Shown here one piece after another: positions 53,457 through 64,000 of a stretch of 64,000 nucleotides of DNA (its first letter is position 1; each line of letters opens with the position of its first letter). Position numbers and translations under genes: made by a program. The DNA is from Paraphysomonas bandaiensis (lineage: Eukaryota > Chrysophyceae), in assembly GCA_965644295.1 (NCBI GenBank), contig CBFFRP010000303.1:1-64000 (forward strand). Direction: 5' to 3'. Under the pieces are notes generated by a model. The model was not told the origin of the DNA. It saw only the letters and a list, made by a program, of their open reading frames with translations, and did not search any database.

Positions 53457-54298
53457 ATGATGTCGGATGACATGTCTCACACGATGAAGGAGAATGCTCT
53501 GCTAGATGAGCTCAAGAGAGAGGCCGGTCAGACCTCTGTCGCCTTATATCTAACGTATCTTAACAGATGAAGTATAGGAATTAGTTACTTTGACAGTGGC
53601 GACTCTACAGAGCTGGAGACCGTTCATACAGCAGACGATACCGCAGCAGTCGAAGCTGATGACAATAAACGAAAGGGAAAATCTCGGCGGCTGTCAGTGA
53701 AAGATGTGGCCGACGAGTTCCGGTGTCGCTCTCAAGTTGAGCCCGTGCCAGATAGGCCATATGCGCGGCTTTTACTTGCTGACGAGTACGTCGTACATGA
53801 AAGTGTTGTCTGGAAACGATCGGTAAAACGTTCTGCTTATTATACATGTTTCTCATATTAACTATACAGGGGTGGTCGTTTAAGAATAGATACCTAGTAT
53901 TAACCAATAAACCTAGAGTATTTTACACTACTCTGCAGGGCCATTTCAAAGGTCAGATTCCATGGAGTATGACGGAGCCCATAGGAATTACAAAGGTTGG
54001 TTTTGTCTACGGTGGCATACTTATTACTGATGCTGGAGATTAGGTTGATGCCACTCACTTTGACATCACTGTCAGCAACTCATCGAGGGTTTACCACTTT
54101 AATGACAAAGTTAAAGGGTCTGATAAATGGGTAGAAGTTATTTCCGAGGTACCGTTGTGTTGATTATGAAATGCTTTATCTCATGTAATCAAATGCAGCT
54201 CTCTAACGTGTGGAAAGCGTATCTGGAAACAAATGTAAGTTAGACGACAATAGTTAACAAATACTTATGTATTGCAGTCTGCAGGTAGGAAGAAATGA
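53457..54298 (+). CDS. Small protein with PDK1-type PH domain
   Basis: Multi-exon gene. The start MMSDDMSHTMKENALLDELK lies in a short first exon; the first intron (about 53527-53609) is my best fit but uncertain. Later exons begin at 53870 (GWSFKNRYLVLTNK), after the 'attag' acceptor at 54042 (VDATHFDITVSNSSRVYHF), and at 54278 (SAGRKK, stop). The sequence WKRSGWSFKNRYLVLT, FKGQIPWS, then RVYHF and KWVEVI matches the PH domain at the end of PDK1 kinases (KGEIPWS, RTYYL, KWCRKI). No kinase domain is present. Expected: binding to phosphoinositides at membranes. It forms a divergent pair with the CLU gene. Confidence 0.72.
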
Positions 54299-55269
54299 AA
54301 ACATATCTCCGAAGACTGCATCTATTTCGTGAATTATATGTTTGCTCTACCTGTATTGTTATTCATCATTATAAATAATTGAAATACTCTCGTTTGATGT
54401 TTCGAAAACTCAAGGTTCTAGTGGTTACTTTGAGTACCCTGTCAGTTTCGACTGAGTTACGAAAAACTCTTGCACAAGTTTCCAGGACTGTGTAGAAATT
54501 AATTGTCGATTAATTGACGTTGTAGTCAATTATAATTACAATTATTACTTGCTATCCCAATTACTATAATCTGTAATTGAATTACAATTTTATTTATACT
54601 AAACTATGTACTCAAGTAGCTATACATCAGCTGTCAACATAACTTGTTCAACTGTTATTTCATCCCAGAGGCGGCGATCATTTACCGTCCGGGTAAGTGA
54701 AGCCTTGTTGACACCTTGAACCTTCACGACTGCCTTTTCGAAGCAGCGTTATGAATAATAGTGTTTGCCTTCCTCTTGTAAGGAATTTCAAGTCGTCCCG
54801 TAATTGCACCAGTTCGGCATGCTCTATTTACTTGGAATTTATTAAGATTTATTGATTCACGTATATCCCTTAACGCGTAAATACAACAACATGGTACAAA
54901 GAAATATCAAATGACTGAATAATTACCAGGCTATATGCTATATAAGCAAGATACGAAACTGTACAAGAGTATAAGATACGCTAATATGTGTAGTTCTAAT
55001 GCTCTATTCAACTGCGTCTTGCTAATATACTATTAGACTTTATTCTTCATGTGGAGTTTATATAATGAATCTTTATCTTCTAATTAATACGAAGTGTATC
55101 ATTCATACTATAGACAGACAACATAGAGCATAGATAATTTCAATTTCAATTATTGCAATTTAATATTTGACAAAATTCAAAGAGAATCAAATATTTGATA
55201 CACAGCCCTGCTAATTTCTAGTTTGAAACTTCAAGGAAGCCATAATTGATTCACACATTCTATGTACTA
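54299..55269. other. Gene-free AT-rich region with inverted-repeat family fragment
   Basis: At 54497-54600, TTGTAGTCAATTATAATTACAATTATTA and neighbours match the arms of the inverted-repeat element at 148-695. No ORF of note; nothing else recognised. Confidence 0.4.
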
Positions 55270-56085
55270 CCTTCCTTCAACAATGTCGAACTTGCATCTC
55301 TGCGTCGTGGTGTTTTGGAGGATAAGTACCGGAGATATTTCTCCGGGAAACTAACGTGAGCCGAATATTTATAGTCAGCAGATATTGTTCCGCTTTCTGC
55401 CCACTCATGGCCAAATGTTTGTATGGCACAAGTGAAACTAATAAGTCTCACTTGTGTAGACGTCGTTGAGCTTTGATGAATAAACAGGCATACGGGAATA
55501 GGCCCATCTTAAGAGCATACGGGATATTGGGCTGCCTGCTGCATCCAGGCTGTTCATGTTAAGGTCAGCAGTATCAACGTTTGACATTATACGTGAAGTA
55601 TTAACTTAACAACAGAAGATAAACTTATACTCAATGCTGAGGATAATGAATTACAATCAATATCTCCTATCATTCACCAATTTCATATTGTCTCTACTAC
55701 CACTCATTTCTCGTACGATCTTACTTCGTTACTACAACTTGCATCAACGTCTCTATATTCCGTTTTACCACTATATACTTATCGTCATTCATTCTCACAG
55801 TGCGATTAACAAGAGCACAACTGTATACTACTGTAATTTTTATACCTTACACCTACAGCTTTCAATTGCTCTCATATAGCAGAACTCAACAAGGAGGTGT
55901 CAGGTATATCAACATTCCACTTTGAGTAATAGAGCAAAAGTGATTGCACCTCGGTGCTTGCGGTGACGCACAAGCAGCTTTTGTAACGTTATATAGTAGG
56001 ATATCAGAGTTAAGTACTAGTTAAATTGTTTGGCTACGTTCTGACTCTTACACGCCTATTACTAATAGTAAGACATTCACCACTG
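55270..56085 (+). repeat. Dispersed repeat R, copy 6, with solo LTR inserted
   Basis: R segments appear in order: TTCAACAATGTCGAACTTGCA, GTGGTGTTTTGGAGGATAAG, TAAACAGGCATACGGGAA, then after an insert GTCAGGTATATCAACATTCC, GCACCTCGGTGCTTGCG, TTACACGCCTATTACTAATA. The copy is longer than R at 38559 because of the 310-bp LTR at 55582-55891. Confidence 0.7.
55582..55891 (-). mobile_element. Degenerate solo LTR, family 3, inside repeat R
   Basis: The reverse complement starts TGTTGAGTTCTGCTATATGAG, continues AGCAATTGAAAGCTGTAG and contains AAGTAAGATCGTACGAGAAA and GAGTGGTAGTAGAGACAAT, matching the element-3 LTR (GATGTAAGATCGTACTAGAA, ATGGTAGTAGAGATAA). It ends AATGTCA. No clear target-site duplication remains. 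It lacks the extra captured LTR head of element 3. Confidence 0.65.
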
Positions 56086-56275
56086 TACTATTTTGGAATG
56101 TGATGACTAATGACTAATGACACACCATCTAAAAGGTAATTTCAAACTTCGATTTCATACTACACGAATTCTCCTGCATTTAACAGAATCTGATCTTTAA
56201 AATTTCAAATAAATTGATTACTTCATTCATTTCTTCCAAAAGCATACGGTCTTAGCACTAAAAGTCAGAATTCAT

Positions 56276-57731
56276 TTACTTAAGACATTTTTTGAATTCA
56301 GACTCTAAAAAAGCGTTATCAATGTCTTTACCAATAACAATAACTTTGTTTTCTCCACCAGTTGTGTCGTTTTCAGATCCAATACAAAATGACGACGCTT
56401 GTATATCAAATACATCATGAACAGCCTGAAGGATATGGAGGTGGTTATCACCTTTTACATGAAATACTCCTTTCATACGGAATATGCGACACTTTGGTTC
56501 GCTTGTGGAGGAATTCGAAATCGCTCCACTAGCTGCATGTCCTCCAGTCTCACCATCTGCGTCACTGAAGCTGTAGAGAAGTCCATCCAGTAGCACTTTG
56601 AGCATACCTAAATCGAGCTGTCCAGGAAAAGAGAAGCCATGGGTGGAGAGGCTAGATGCAAGGTGAGCAACATCAGACTGATCCTTATGACTATGATCAT
56701 GATCGCCATGACTATGATCATGGGAATGTCCACAACAATTGGCCCCGGCAATAACTGAGGAAACATCAGCAGTGGTGTAGCTCCGTGCATCCAGAACCCA
56801 GTCCGGACTTACATTCGCATAACAAGTTTGTCGGACTTCTGCGGATGAGTTAACGCCACGTACTGCACTTTCCACCACATTCATCTGGGCATGAAAAATA
56901 GAAGCTGAGTAAAGCAATGCCTAATGGGAAAACATGATTCCGCTCAATTACCTGGTCTTGAGACAGGAGATCAGACTTGTTCAGAAGAATGCGATCCGCA
57001 AAAGCTAGCTGCATTTTCACGTCGCTGCTGGTATCTGGGGAGGCCGCACCATACATAAGCCAATCTATTAATAATATTTCCTTTGCATACCTTTATCCGC
57101 CAAGTACTTTAGTATATTGACAGAATCCACAACAGTAACCACGCCATCTAGTTGTAATGCACTCTCCGCCTCCTCGTCTGCCCACAGAGAAGATATAATT
57201 GGTCCTGGATTAGCCACTCCAGTAGTCTCTATTAAGACATAATCGAATCTGTCCTTGTGCAAAACGAGTTGCTCCAGAGTTGCTAGAAGATCATCCTTAA
57301 CAGAACAGCAAATACACCCATTACTGAGCTCAAAGAAGCCTGCGCAATATCATTAAGACAATCACTAAACTGCACATAAACCTACCAGCTATATCTTCTC
57401 CATCAACACCACTTTTAGCAATCATGTTTTCGATTCCTGAGGTAACAGTGTTATCAGCCGCTGTCAAACGCATGCATGCTGAGAAGTCAATACCTAAACC
57501 AGAGCTGAATTCATTCTCTATTATCGCAATTCTCTTTCCATGATTGTGACGAAGGAGATAATTCAATAGTGTTGTTTTCCCTGCAAGACATCAAACAGAG
57601 ACAGCAGTCACGAGAATCCACCCACCACTTCCAAGAAACCCTGTTAAAATAGACACCGGGATACGCTTGGAGACAACGGAATCCACCTCGACGAGTGTCG
57701 GTACATCTTCATCATCGTCCACGAAATCCAT
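56276..57731 (-). CDS. CobW/COG0523 GTPase, ZNG1-like metal chaperone
   Basis: Exon 1 (57731-57626) carries PVSILTGFLGSG; exon 2 (57580-57386) starts KTTLLNYLL, so the Walker A GFLGSGKTT is split by an intron. Exon 3 (57339-57091) has the CxCC metal site GCICCSVKDDL and IETTGVANPGPI; then come ADRILLNKSDLL (G4 NKSD) and a last exon from about 56925 to the stop with a His-rich loop HSHDHSHGDHDHSH and a CobW C-terminal domain. Members use GTP to hand metal, usually Zn2+, to client enzymes. The ENEFSSGLGID stretch resembles the switch region of the ZNG1 (CBWD) group. Intron at 57340-57385 is 46 bp. Divergent from the 7TM gene. Confidence 0.88.
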
Positions 57732-57854
57732 TCCAGCCTATCAATATGTGAAGAGATGCTGCAGCCGTACAAAGAATAAGAATACTAGAAGATGAATGCG
57801 CAGGCCATGGAATACAATTGTATACCACTGTATAGCATATATATACACTGTATG

Positions 57855-57966
57855 CATGTATGTATGTATGTATGTATGTATGTATGTATGTATGTATGTA
57901 TGTATGTATGTATGTATGTATGTATGTATGTATGTATGCATGTATGTATGTATGTATGTATGTATG
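57855..57966. repeat. (TATG)n microsatellite in a divergent promoter
   Basis: About 28 tetranucleotide units with one interruption (TATGCATG). It fills much of the 329-bp gap between the CobW-like gene and the 7TM gene. Reading frames across it (YIHTYIHT, CMYVCMYV) are artefacts. Confidence 0.95.
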
Positions 57967-58060
57967 GCTGGGAGTTGGTCTCTTATATGAAGTGAGGCAT
58001 GTGTGAGGTTTAGAAGTTTCCGCTGCTGAGCGGGTCAATATATAGGATCAAGTTACTCTA

Positions 58061-59218
58061 ATGTCAGGCGATAACAATCAAACTGTGGTGATATCAATCT
58101 GTCTCTGCTTTGCGACTCTCTCTCTGTTTGCTTCTGTTATTACTCTCATTTTAATTAAACGACTCAAGAAATGGAATGGATATTTGCAGCTAGTTGTCAG
58201 TTTAACGATATGTCAAATAGCTTATGACATCGGCTTTTATCCGTTGCCTTGGTTTTATACTCGAGTGGGAGAGTTGCTGTTCATATTGTTAAACACATCT
58301 GGTGGTCTCGCGAGCTCTCTATGGAGTAACGCTATTATCCTCGTAACGTGTCATATAGTTATGCATTTACGCTCTGTGGATATTATAAAAATGGTATGTA
58401 TTTGTCCGCCTGTTTGGTTGTCGTGATATATTTTACAGTACCCGCTTTATTTTACTTTGGTTATGGTACCGTCGTTGTCGGTAGCAATAGTATCAGCTGT
58501 TTTTCCTGACAGCAGTTATACCCAAATGGCTTACTTGGCTATCCGATCATTATCTATTCTAGTGAATATAGTCGCGATATTGATTATATTCTGCAAGATA
58601 TCACGTATGCAAAAGGAAGGTGATGTACGTGAAGACCCCAACTGTAACCCAGTATTCGTGCTTTCCAAGCGATTGGTATACTACTGCATGGTTCAGACTG
58701 TTACACGGATAGGTTCATCTTGGTACCAGCTTCAATATGGGTTCGGCGGTACATATGATGCAGACAGTGCAAGCACCCTTGAGACTGCAGTCTATTTCAG
58801 CGAGTTTATTCTCAATCCTTCTGCTGGCATTGGGTATCTACTAGTGTTCTTATACATTCAGCCAGATGCCGTTGGGGAATTGAGAAGCCTTTTGCGGCCG
58901 CGAAAATTTAGTAGGAAAAAACGTTTATGCGGTCCCCGGGAATCGCTTCTGGATGGTATTGCTGATGATTTCACGGACCCAATGCTCTCGGAAGAGAGTG
59001 CAAACAACAATTCCCTGCGTCGGCGCAGTTCCAGCAGCCAAGACAGCTCATTTTTTCCAATGCTGGGGTGGAGCCCAGGAACTGCTCCGACAGTTTTCCC
59101 ATTGCTAGGCATGGACGAAGATGGTCTTGCCCAGGAGATTGATCGTAGGTACTCACAAGCTGTGTTCACTCCTACCCGGAAGCACATGGGAACTGCATCT
59201 CAAGCTCCTTCGAGCTGA
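58061..59218 (+). CDS. Seven-transmembrane receptor-like protein (cAMP-receptor-like GPCR)
   Basis: Two exons (58061-58393, 58439-59218), 370 residues, 45-bp intron. Seven hydrophobic segments are visible, beginning VVISICLCFATLSLFASVITLILI, a second QLVVSLTICQIAYDIGF, a third near LASSLWSNAIILVTCHIVMH, and a last IGYLLVFLYI, followed by a long Ser-rich basic cytosolic tail (RRRSSSSQDSS). The third segment with W-S-N-A and the general plan resemble cAMP-receptor-like GPCRs of amoebae and other protists. A phosphorylatable tail fits a signalling receptor. The ligand is unknown. Confidence 0.75.
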
Positions 59219-59489
59219 CAGAGTACTCCAAAGTTATAGTTTTCGTCTTCTACCTTATTCTTGAGCTTACCCTCGCAACTCGATTAATTTTAGATTATAA
59301 ATTGTGTTAGTGTTGAAAATATTTTTACCTGATTTTCTCGCAAGCTGTAAAATTCTCTGTGTGGATACCTCCACACCGCGCAGTTCTTTTCACGGGTTGA
59401 ACTAGGGATTCACGAAAAGGTATTCTAAACTAACATTGTGGGTTCAGAATAGTAGAGCATGTGTTTTGATATGTACTCATTGAGTCGCC
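59219..59489. other. 7TM gene 3' flank
   Basis: AT-rich intergenic sequence leading to the satellite region; no feature recognised. Confidence 0.4.
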
Positions 59490-59702
59490 ATGGATTTCTT
59501 GTTACTTGGCATTGACTTTTCTTACACATGCAACATTATATGCAGCAAAGTTCCTTGTGGATTCCTGGGAGTTGTTTTCACGATTTTATTGCTGATACAT
59601 GCTTGTTTACAGATCGACCTTCGACATGAACTGCTTCCCCCACAATCACCGCTGCAGCGGCAACTGGAATTGATATCATATACACAGACGGTATGTATGT
59701 AA
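59490..59702 (+). other. Possible founder gene fragment of the 305-bp satellite
   Basis: A 70-codon frame (MDFLLLGIDFSYTCN...) with two hydrophobic stretches runs into the first satellite unit. GGAGTTGTTTTCACG...CTTGTTTACAG at about 59566-59612 resembles the second half of each later unit (GGAGTTCTGTTCACAC...GCTTTACAG). The region may be the source of the amplified unit. No known protein is recognised and coding status is doubtful. Confidence 0.3.
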
Positions 59703-61600
59703 ACAATATGAAATGATGTAAATGTCGGCAGTCATCGCGGAGTTCTGTTCACACTTTGTGTAATGTTCGTACTCCTACTTATTCTGCCAATAGCACCCTG
59801 TGCTTTACAGGACTGATGTTTTCACTTTATGCGATAGCATACGACAATTGCTACTGCATCATTCGCATCTTCACATTTTAGAATATTGTTTCTTGTACTT
59901 ATGACATTAACATATGTATGTTATCAGGTACCGATCTTATTATCTCACAACCATCGCTGCAGCGGCAACTGGAATCGATATCATATACACAGACGGTATG
60001 TATGTAAACAATATGAAATGATGTAAATGTCGGCAGTCATCGCGGAGTTCTGTTCACACTTTGTGTAATGTTCGTACTCCTACTTATTCTGCCAATAGTA
60101 CCCTGTGCTTTACAGGACTGATGTTTTCACTTTATGCGATAGCATACGACAATTGCTACTGCATCATTCGCATCTTCACATTTTAGAATATTGTTTCTTG
60201 TACTTATGACAATAACATATGTATGTTATCAGGTACCGATCTTATTATCTCACAACCATCGCTGCAGCGGCAACTGGAATCGATATCATATACACAGACG
60301 GTATGTATGTAAACAATATGAAATGATGTAAATGTCGGCAGTCATCGCGGAGTTCTGTTCACACTTTGTGTAATGTTCGTACTCCTACTTATTCTGCCAA
60401 TAGTACCCTGTGCTTTACAGGACTGATGTTTTCACTTTATGCGATAGCATACGACAATTGCTACTGCATCATTCGCATCTTCACATTTTAGAATATTGTT
60501 TCTTGTACTTATGACAATAACATATGTATGTTATCAGGTACCGATCTTATTATCTCACAACCATCGCTGCAGCGGCAACTGGAATCGATATCATATACAC
60601 AGACGGTATGTATGTAAACAATATGAAATGATGTAAATGTCGGCAGTCATCGCGGAGTTCTGTTCACACTTTGTGTAATGTTCGTACTCCTACTTATTCT
60701 GCCAATAGTACCCTGTGCTTTACAGGACTGATGTTTTCACTTTATGCGATAGCATACGACAATTGCTACTGCATCATTCGCATCTTCACATTTTAGAATA
60801 TTGTTTCTTGTACTTATGACATTGACATATGTATGTTATCAGGTACCGATCTTATTATCTCACAACCATCGCTGCAGCGGCAACTGGAATCGATATCATA
60901 TACACAGACGGTATGTATGTAAACAATATGAAATGATGTAAATGTCGGCAGTCATCGCGGAGTTCTGTTCACACTTTGTGTAATGTTCGTACTCCTACTT
61001 ATTCTGCCAATAGTACCCTGTGCTTTACAGGACTGATGTTTTCACTTTATGCGATAGCATACGACAATTGCTACTGCATCATTCGCATCTTCACGTTTTA
61101 GAATATTGTTTCTTGTACTTATGACATTGACATATGTATGTTATCAGGTACCGATCTTATTATCTCACAACCATCGCTGCAGCGGCAACTGGAATCGATA
61201 TCATATACACAGACGGTATGTATGTAAACGATATGAACAAGATGTAAATGTCGGCAGTCATCGCGGAGTTCTGTTCACACTTTGTGTAATGTTCGTACTC
61301 CTACTTATTCTGCCAATAGTACCCTGTGCTTTACAGGACTGATGTTTTCACTTTATGCGATAGCATACGACAATTGCTACTGCATCATTCGCATCTTCAC
61401 GTTTTAGAATATTGTTTCTTGTACTTATGACATTGACATATGTATGTTATCAGGTACCGATCTTATTATCTCACAACCATCGCTGCAGCGGCAACTGGAA
61501 TCGATATCATATACACAGACGGTATGTATGTAAACGATATGAACAAGATGTAAATGTCGGCAGTCATCGCGGAGTTCTGTTCACACTTTGTGTGACATGT
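59625..61600 (+). repeat. 305-bp satellite array, seven units
   Basis: The anchor CTGCAGCGGCAACTGG recurs at about 59652, 59957, 60262, 60567, 60872, 61177 and 61483, i.e. periods of 305 bp and one of 306. Central units differ by only a few bases; the first (left half) and last (truncated right end) are diverged, the usual pattern for an array growing from its middle. Each unit holds a 68-bp stretch bounded by TATCAG and GTATGT, like an exon with splice sites, plus a short hydrophobic frame MFVLLLILPI. Confidence 0.93.
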
Positions 61601-61922
61601 TTTCACTTTATGCGATAGCATATGACAATTGCTATTACATTATTCTCAACTTCGCATGATTGAGTTGTTTTATTTTGGTGCTCGAAGAACTCATACTTGA
61701 AGAGCAGTTTTTTCTTGGCGCATATTAATCCTTTTTTGGCAGGAGACTGCATAATATTTCACTTCGCACTTTATATACCTTTACTCTAGATTCACAATAC
61801 TAAGATATTTCGTTTGTAACTGTGGTATAAGTATGATTCGAGTATCCTTTACTGTTATTAGTCTTGTACCACTGTTTCATTGGGTCGCTATTTCACATCT
61901 ATGAAATATAAATAATTCTATG

Positions 61923-62960
61923 GGGGATATATTATTCAACCTAGTCAATTTGGTGGACTTTCCTAGTCATTCCATTTTCGGTGTAAAAACCTAGTCAAAG
62001 CCATAAATGACTCAACCTAGCCAATTGTAGTATTAAACCTAGTCGTCCTTATATCCATTGATTACACATTGCGACTGTCTAAGATACGTGCATACACCAC
62101 ACAACATATTGATGGCTCGTAGAGCATCACAACAAGCATAACAATTCATTCATATCTACATAACAGTGTATGTGTATGTATATGCAGCATATCTGTATAG
62201 CTTATTAGTGTACGATGGGTCTCTTATCAGTGTTATGAAGAGGAGGAGGAGTGGTCAGTGTAGCTGTGCTGTGGACATACCCCCATGAATATACGTAGAC
62301 AGGCACCTGGAGATCTTCATACGCTATGAGTGAGATCGCTTCCCTTCCTTCAGCGACTTGCTTGTTGAATGAGCGACTGCTTTGACTTCCAGGAGGGCAT
62401 GAATACCCCATGTTTCTAGACCGATTAAGAAAAAAGAGGGGTTTTCATGTCAAAGTCTGTGTATTCGTAAAAACAACATCACTGAAATGGACTGCCTTTC
62501 CAGGAGCAGATCAAACGATGAGGAGTCCGTTGTACAGTGGAGCCCTTTAATCTCTCTGCCACGGGATGGATCACTGGCAGTCTCCCTCAATAGTCTCTTG
62601 ATGCTCCCATTATGATATGTACACTGCAGTGGTTGTGACCTGTACATTACAGTGGTTATGATATGTACACTGCAGTGATATTGTGACCTCTACCTGCAGT
62701 GGTTGTGACCTGTACATTACAGTGGTTATGATATGTACACCACAGTGGTTGTGACCTGTGCATTACAGTGGTTATGATATGTACACCACAGTATTTGCTA
62801 GAGTATGCTCCCACGTTTGACTAGGTGAATACCCTATTCCACCTAGTCAACCTAGTCATTGTAAAGTTAAAAATCTAATTATTTAATGACTAGGTTTTTA
62901 CACCAATTTTGGTGTGACTAGGAAATTCCACCAAATTGACTAGGTCGAAAAATAGATCCC
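61923..62960. mobile_element. hAT-like inverted-repeat element with 8-bp TSD
   Basis: An 8-bp duplication ATTCTATG flanks it (61915-61922, 62961-62968). The ends are imperfect inverted repeats (GGGGATATATTATTCAACC versus GGGATCTATTTTTCGACC in reverse), continuing inward with CTAGTCAATTTGGTGGA and TTTCCTAGTCA. Multiple CCTAGTCA copies lie in both subterminal regions, as in hAT elements where transposase binds such motifs. At 1038 bp it lacks a transposase, so it is nonautonomous. A 68-codon minus frame (62205-62411) is unrecognised. Intergenic 61620-61914 shows nothing. Confidence 0.8.
62611..62795. repeat. 46-bp minisatellite inside the hAT-like element
   Basis: Tandem unit TATGATATGTACACTGCAGT / GGTTGTGACCTGTACATTAC, about four degenerate copies, each made of two related half units. 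Confidence 0.75.
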
Positions 62961-63219
62961 ATTCTATGGGTTACTTAATCATGTTACCTAAATGACATAT
63001 ACAAGAAACACACTTCCGCGGGGGGCATGAGAAATGAGAAAGCCATTGACCATACTTTCATTCAGGGCCTGTAACCGTTAATGGTAATGGGCCTTTAATG
63101 GTATTGCCATATAATAATTGCCGGGAACTATTATTATACCCAAAAACTCTAAAACAATCATTGAAAATATGCAACAACTAACAAAGTAAGTATACTCTGT
63201 ATTTATGCCATATATTAAG

Positions 63220-64000
63220 CAACGATGATGGCCAAGAATATTGATGGCAGTGTAATTTATAGAGTCTTCTTCCGAGTGGATTCAGAGTATCCTTTGTATC
63301 ATATTTGTTCGTTGTGCAATGATCGCCTTAAACAAGATATAAAGCGAGGTTACACGACTTGTGTGAATCATATATAACCAAGCACGGCGCCAAACATGCG
63401 GATTTTTTGGCAAGTGGAATTCGAGAGAAATTTCGAAAATGAAAGACTTCACGGGGGCGATTTATTGTCTTTATAAGAAGAAAGTATTTCTTATTCCGGT
63501 GGCTGGAATGGATAGCAATGAACGACGATCCATTTACAGAATGTTGTTACGCTCGCCTTACATATAGTGGAACCAATTTGTACCAAGCCCGCTAGTTATT
63601 TGATATATACTACAAGAATTTCCAGAACTGCATCCATACCTTTCTATGAATGCAAGATATTGTTGCCAGTACAATTTTTGAGAAGTAGGTAGTGGCTAAA
63701 ATTCAAGGGAATGATGAAAGAGAGTTGACAGGCAATGAGAGAAGAGCAGTTAGACGTTTGCAACTGGATTCATCCCTTGATATTGGTGCACTCGACAGAA
63801 ATAATGAGGGCAAGAGTGAAGGAACTGATTTGCACAGCGTGTTCTGGACAGCGCCGAGGTGACCAAGAGAGCTCGACTTGGTACCTATGAGTTCAACTAC
63901 CGCTGCTTGCTTCATATTGAAGAACAATCTAATGTTGTTGAGAGGCTCTTTATTCGTGCAAAGTTGGTAATCACACCTGAATCTATATCGTCTAGAATCG
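63220..64000 (+). pseudogene. Decayed BED-finger hAT transposase (3' edge cut by window)
   Basis: Frames interrupted by stops and shifts contain, in order, a BED-type finger (HICSLCNDRLKQ, then a CVNHI / KHGAKH histidine region), WLEWIAMNDDPF (a tryptophan block seen in hAT transposases), and near the window end SNVVERLFIRAKLVITPES, which matches the hAT dimerisation core SNxxERLFSxAK. Multiple in-frame stops show it is dead. It lies about 260 bp from the nonautonomous hAT-like element and may be a relative of its source. It continues past 64000. Confidence 0.65.

Noticed and set aside
57712-58038. YIHTYIHT and CMYVCMYV repeat proteins
   Set aside because: They are translations of a tetranucleotide microsatellite on both strands.
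59625-61600. CRISPR-like or protein-repeat array
   Set aside because: Units are contiguous 305-bp tandem copies without short spacers in a eukaryotic context; a satellite explains it.
1-64000. tRNA, rRNA and snRNA genes
   Set aside because: I scanned for tRNA T-loop (GGTTCGANTCC) and similar landmarks on both strands and saw no convincing candidate; a covariance search was not possible.

Overview
The window is eukaryotic nuclear DNA, most likely from a unicellular protist. The genes carry many tiny spliceosomal introns (most 45-110 bp, GT-AG with one GC-AG), the standard code is used, and intergenic DNA is short and AT-rich. The repeat load is high: Copia LTR retrotransposons, a hAT-type DNA element, an undescribed-looking dispersed repeat and satellites. 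The gene set includes an SNF1/CAMK-like kinase, Hel2/ZNF598, a PP2A B56-like subunit, an EF-hand-bearing NCKX exchanger, YIF1, a FkbM-type methyltransferase, a dynamin-like GTPase, a CLU protein, a PDK1-type PH protein, a CobW/ZNG1 GTPase and a 7TM receptor. This would fit an alveolate/stramenopile-like (SAR) lineage, but that is a guess; nothing here fixes the taxon.

Layout. 0-7.5 kb is repeat-rich: an inverted-repeat element holding a solo LTR, a dispersed 'R' repeat, and a complete but frameshifted Copia element on the minus strand (2031-7524). This element is flanked by a perfect 442-bp duplication of the 3' end of the neighbouring aminotransferase gene. 7.9-22 kb holds host genes: aminotransferase (-), protein kinase (+), Hel2/ZNF598 (-), PP2A B56-like (-) and a myristoylation/C2H2 protein (+). 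22-31.2 kb is a nest: an intact Copia element (25546-31053, uninterrupted gag-pol, TSD GTGAT) sits in the 3' LTR of a deleted Copia-like element (23105-31220, TSD ATATC). 31.6-38 kb holds NCKX (-), YIF1 (+), an unknown protein (-) and a FkbM-type protein (+). 38.5-39.4 kb is a solo LTR (TSD ATACC) split by a full-length R repeat. 40-47 kb has a TPR protein (-), a tail-anchored protein (+) and a dynamin-like GTPase (+). 47-49.6 kb is gene-free. 49.7-59.2 kb has CLU (-), a PDK1-type PH protein (+), a CobW/ZNG1 GTPase (-) and a 7TM receptor (+). 59.6-64 kb holds a 305-bp satellite, a hAT-like inverted-repeat element with 8-bp TSD, and a decayed hAT transposase.

Organisation. Fourteen of the sixteen host genes form seven divergent head-to-head pairs separated by about 0.33-1.06 kb. 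Several of these gaps, and the Hel2 upstream region, share a TACTGCTGTA/TACAGCAGTA motif and GTATAC-rich sequence, which suggests shared bidirectional promoters.

Most unusual features. Both larger Copia elements place the gag start codon inside the LTR, exactly 17 bp from its end, so the primer-binding site is translated. They share a 391-bp patch with only three differences although the flanking coding sequence is clearly diverged. Their protease motif reads DTC rather than D(T/S)G. The deleted element has a composite LTR that contains a captured polypurine tract.
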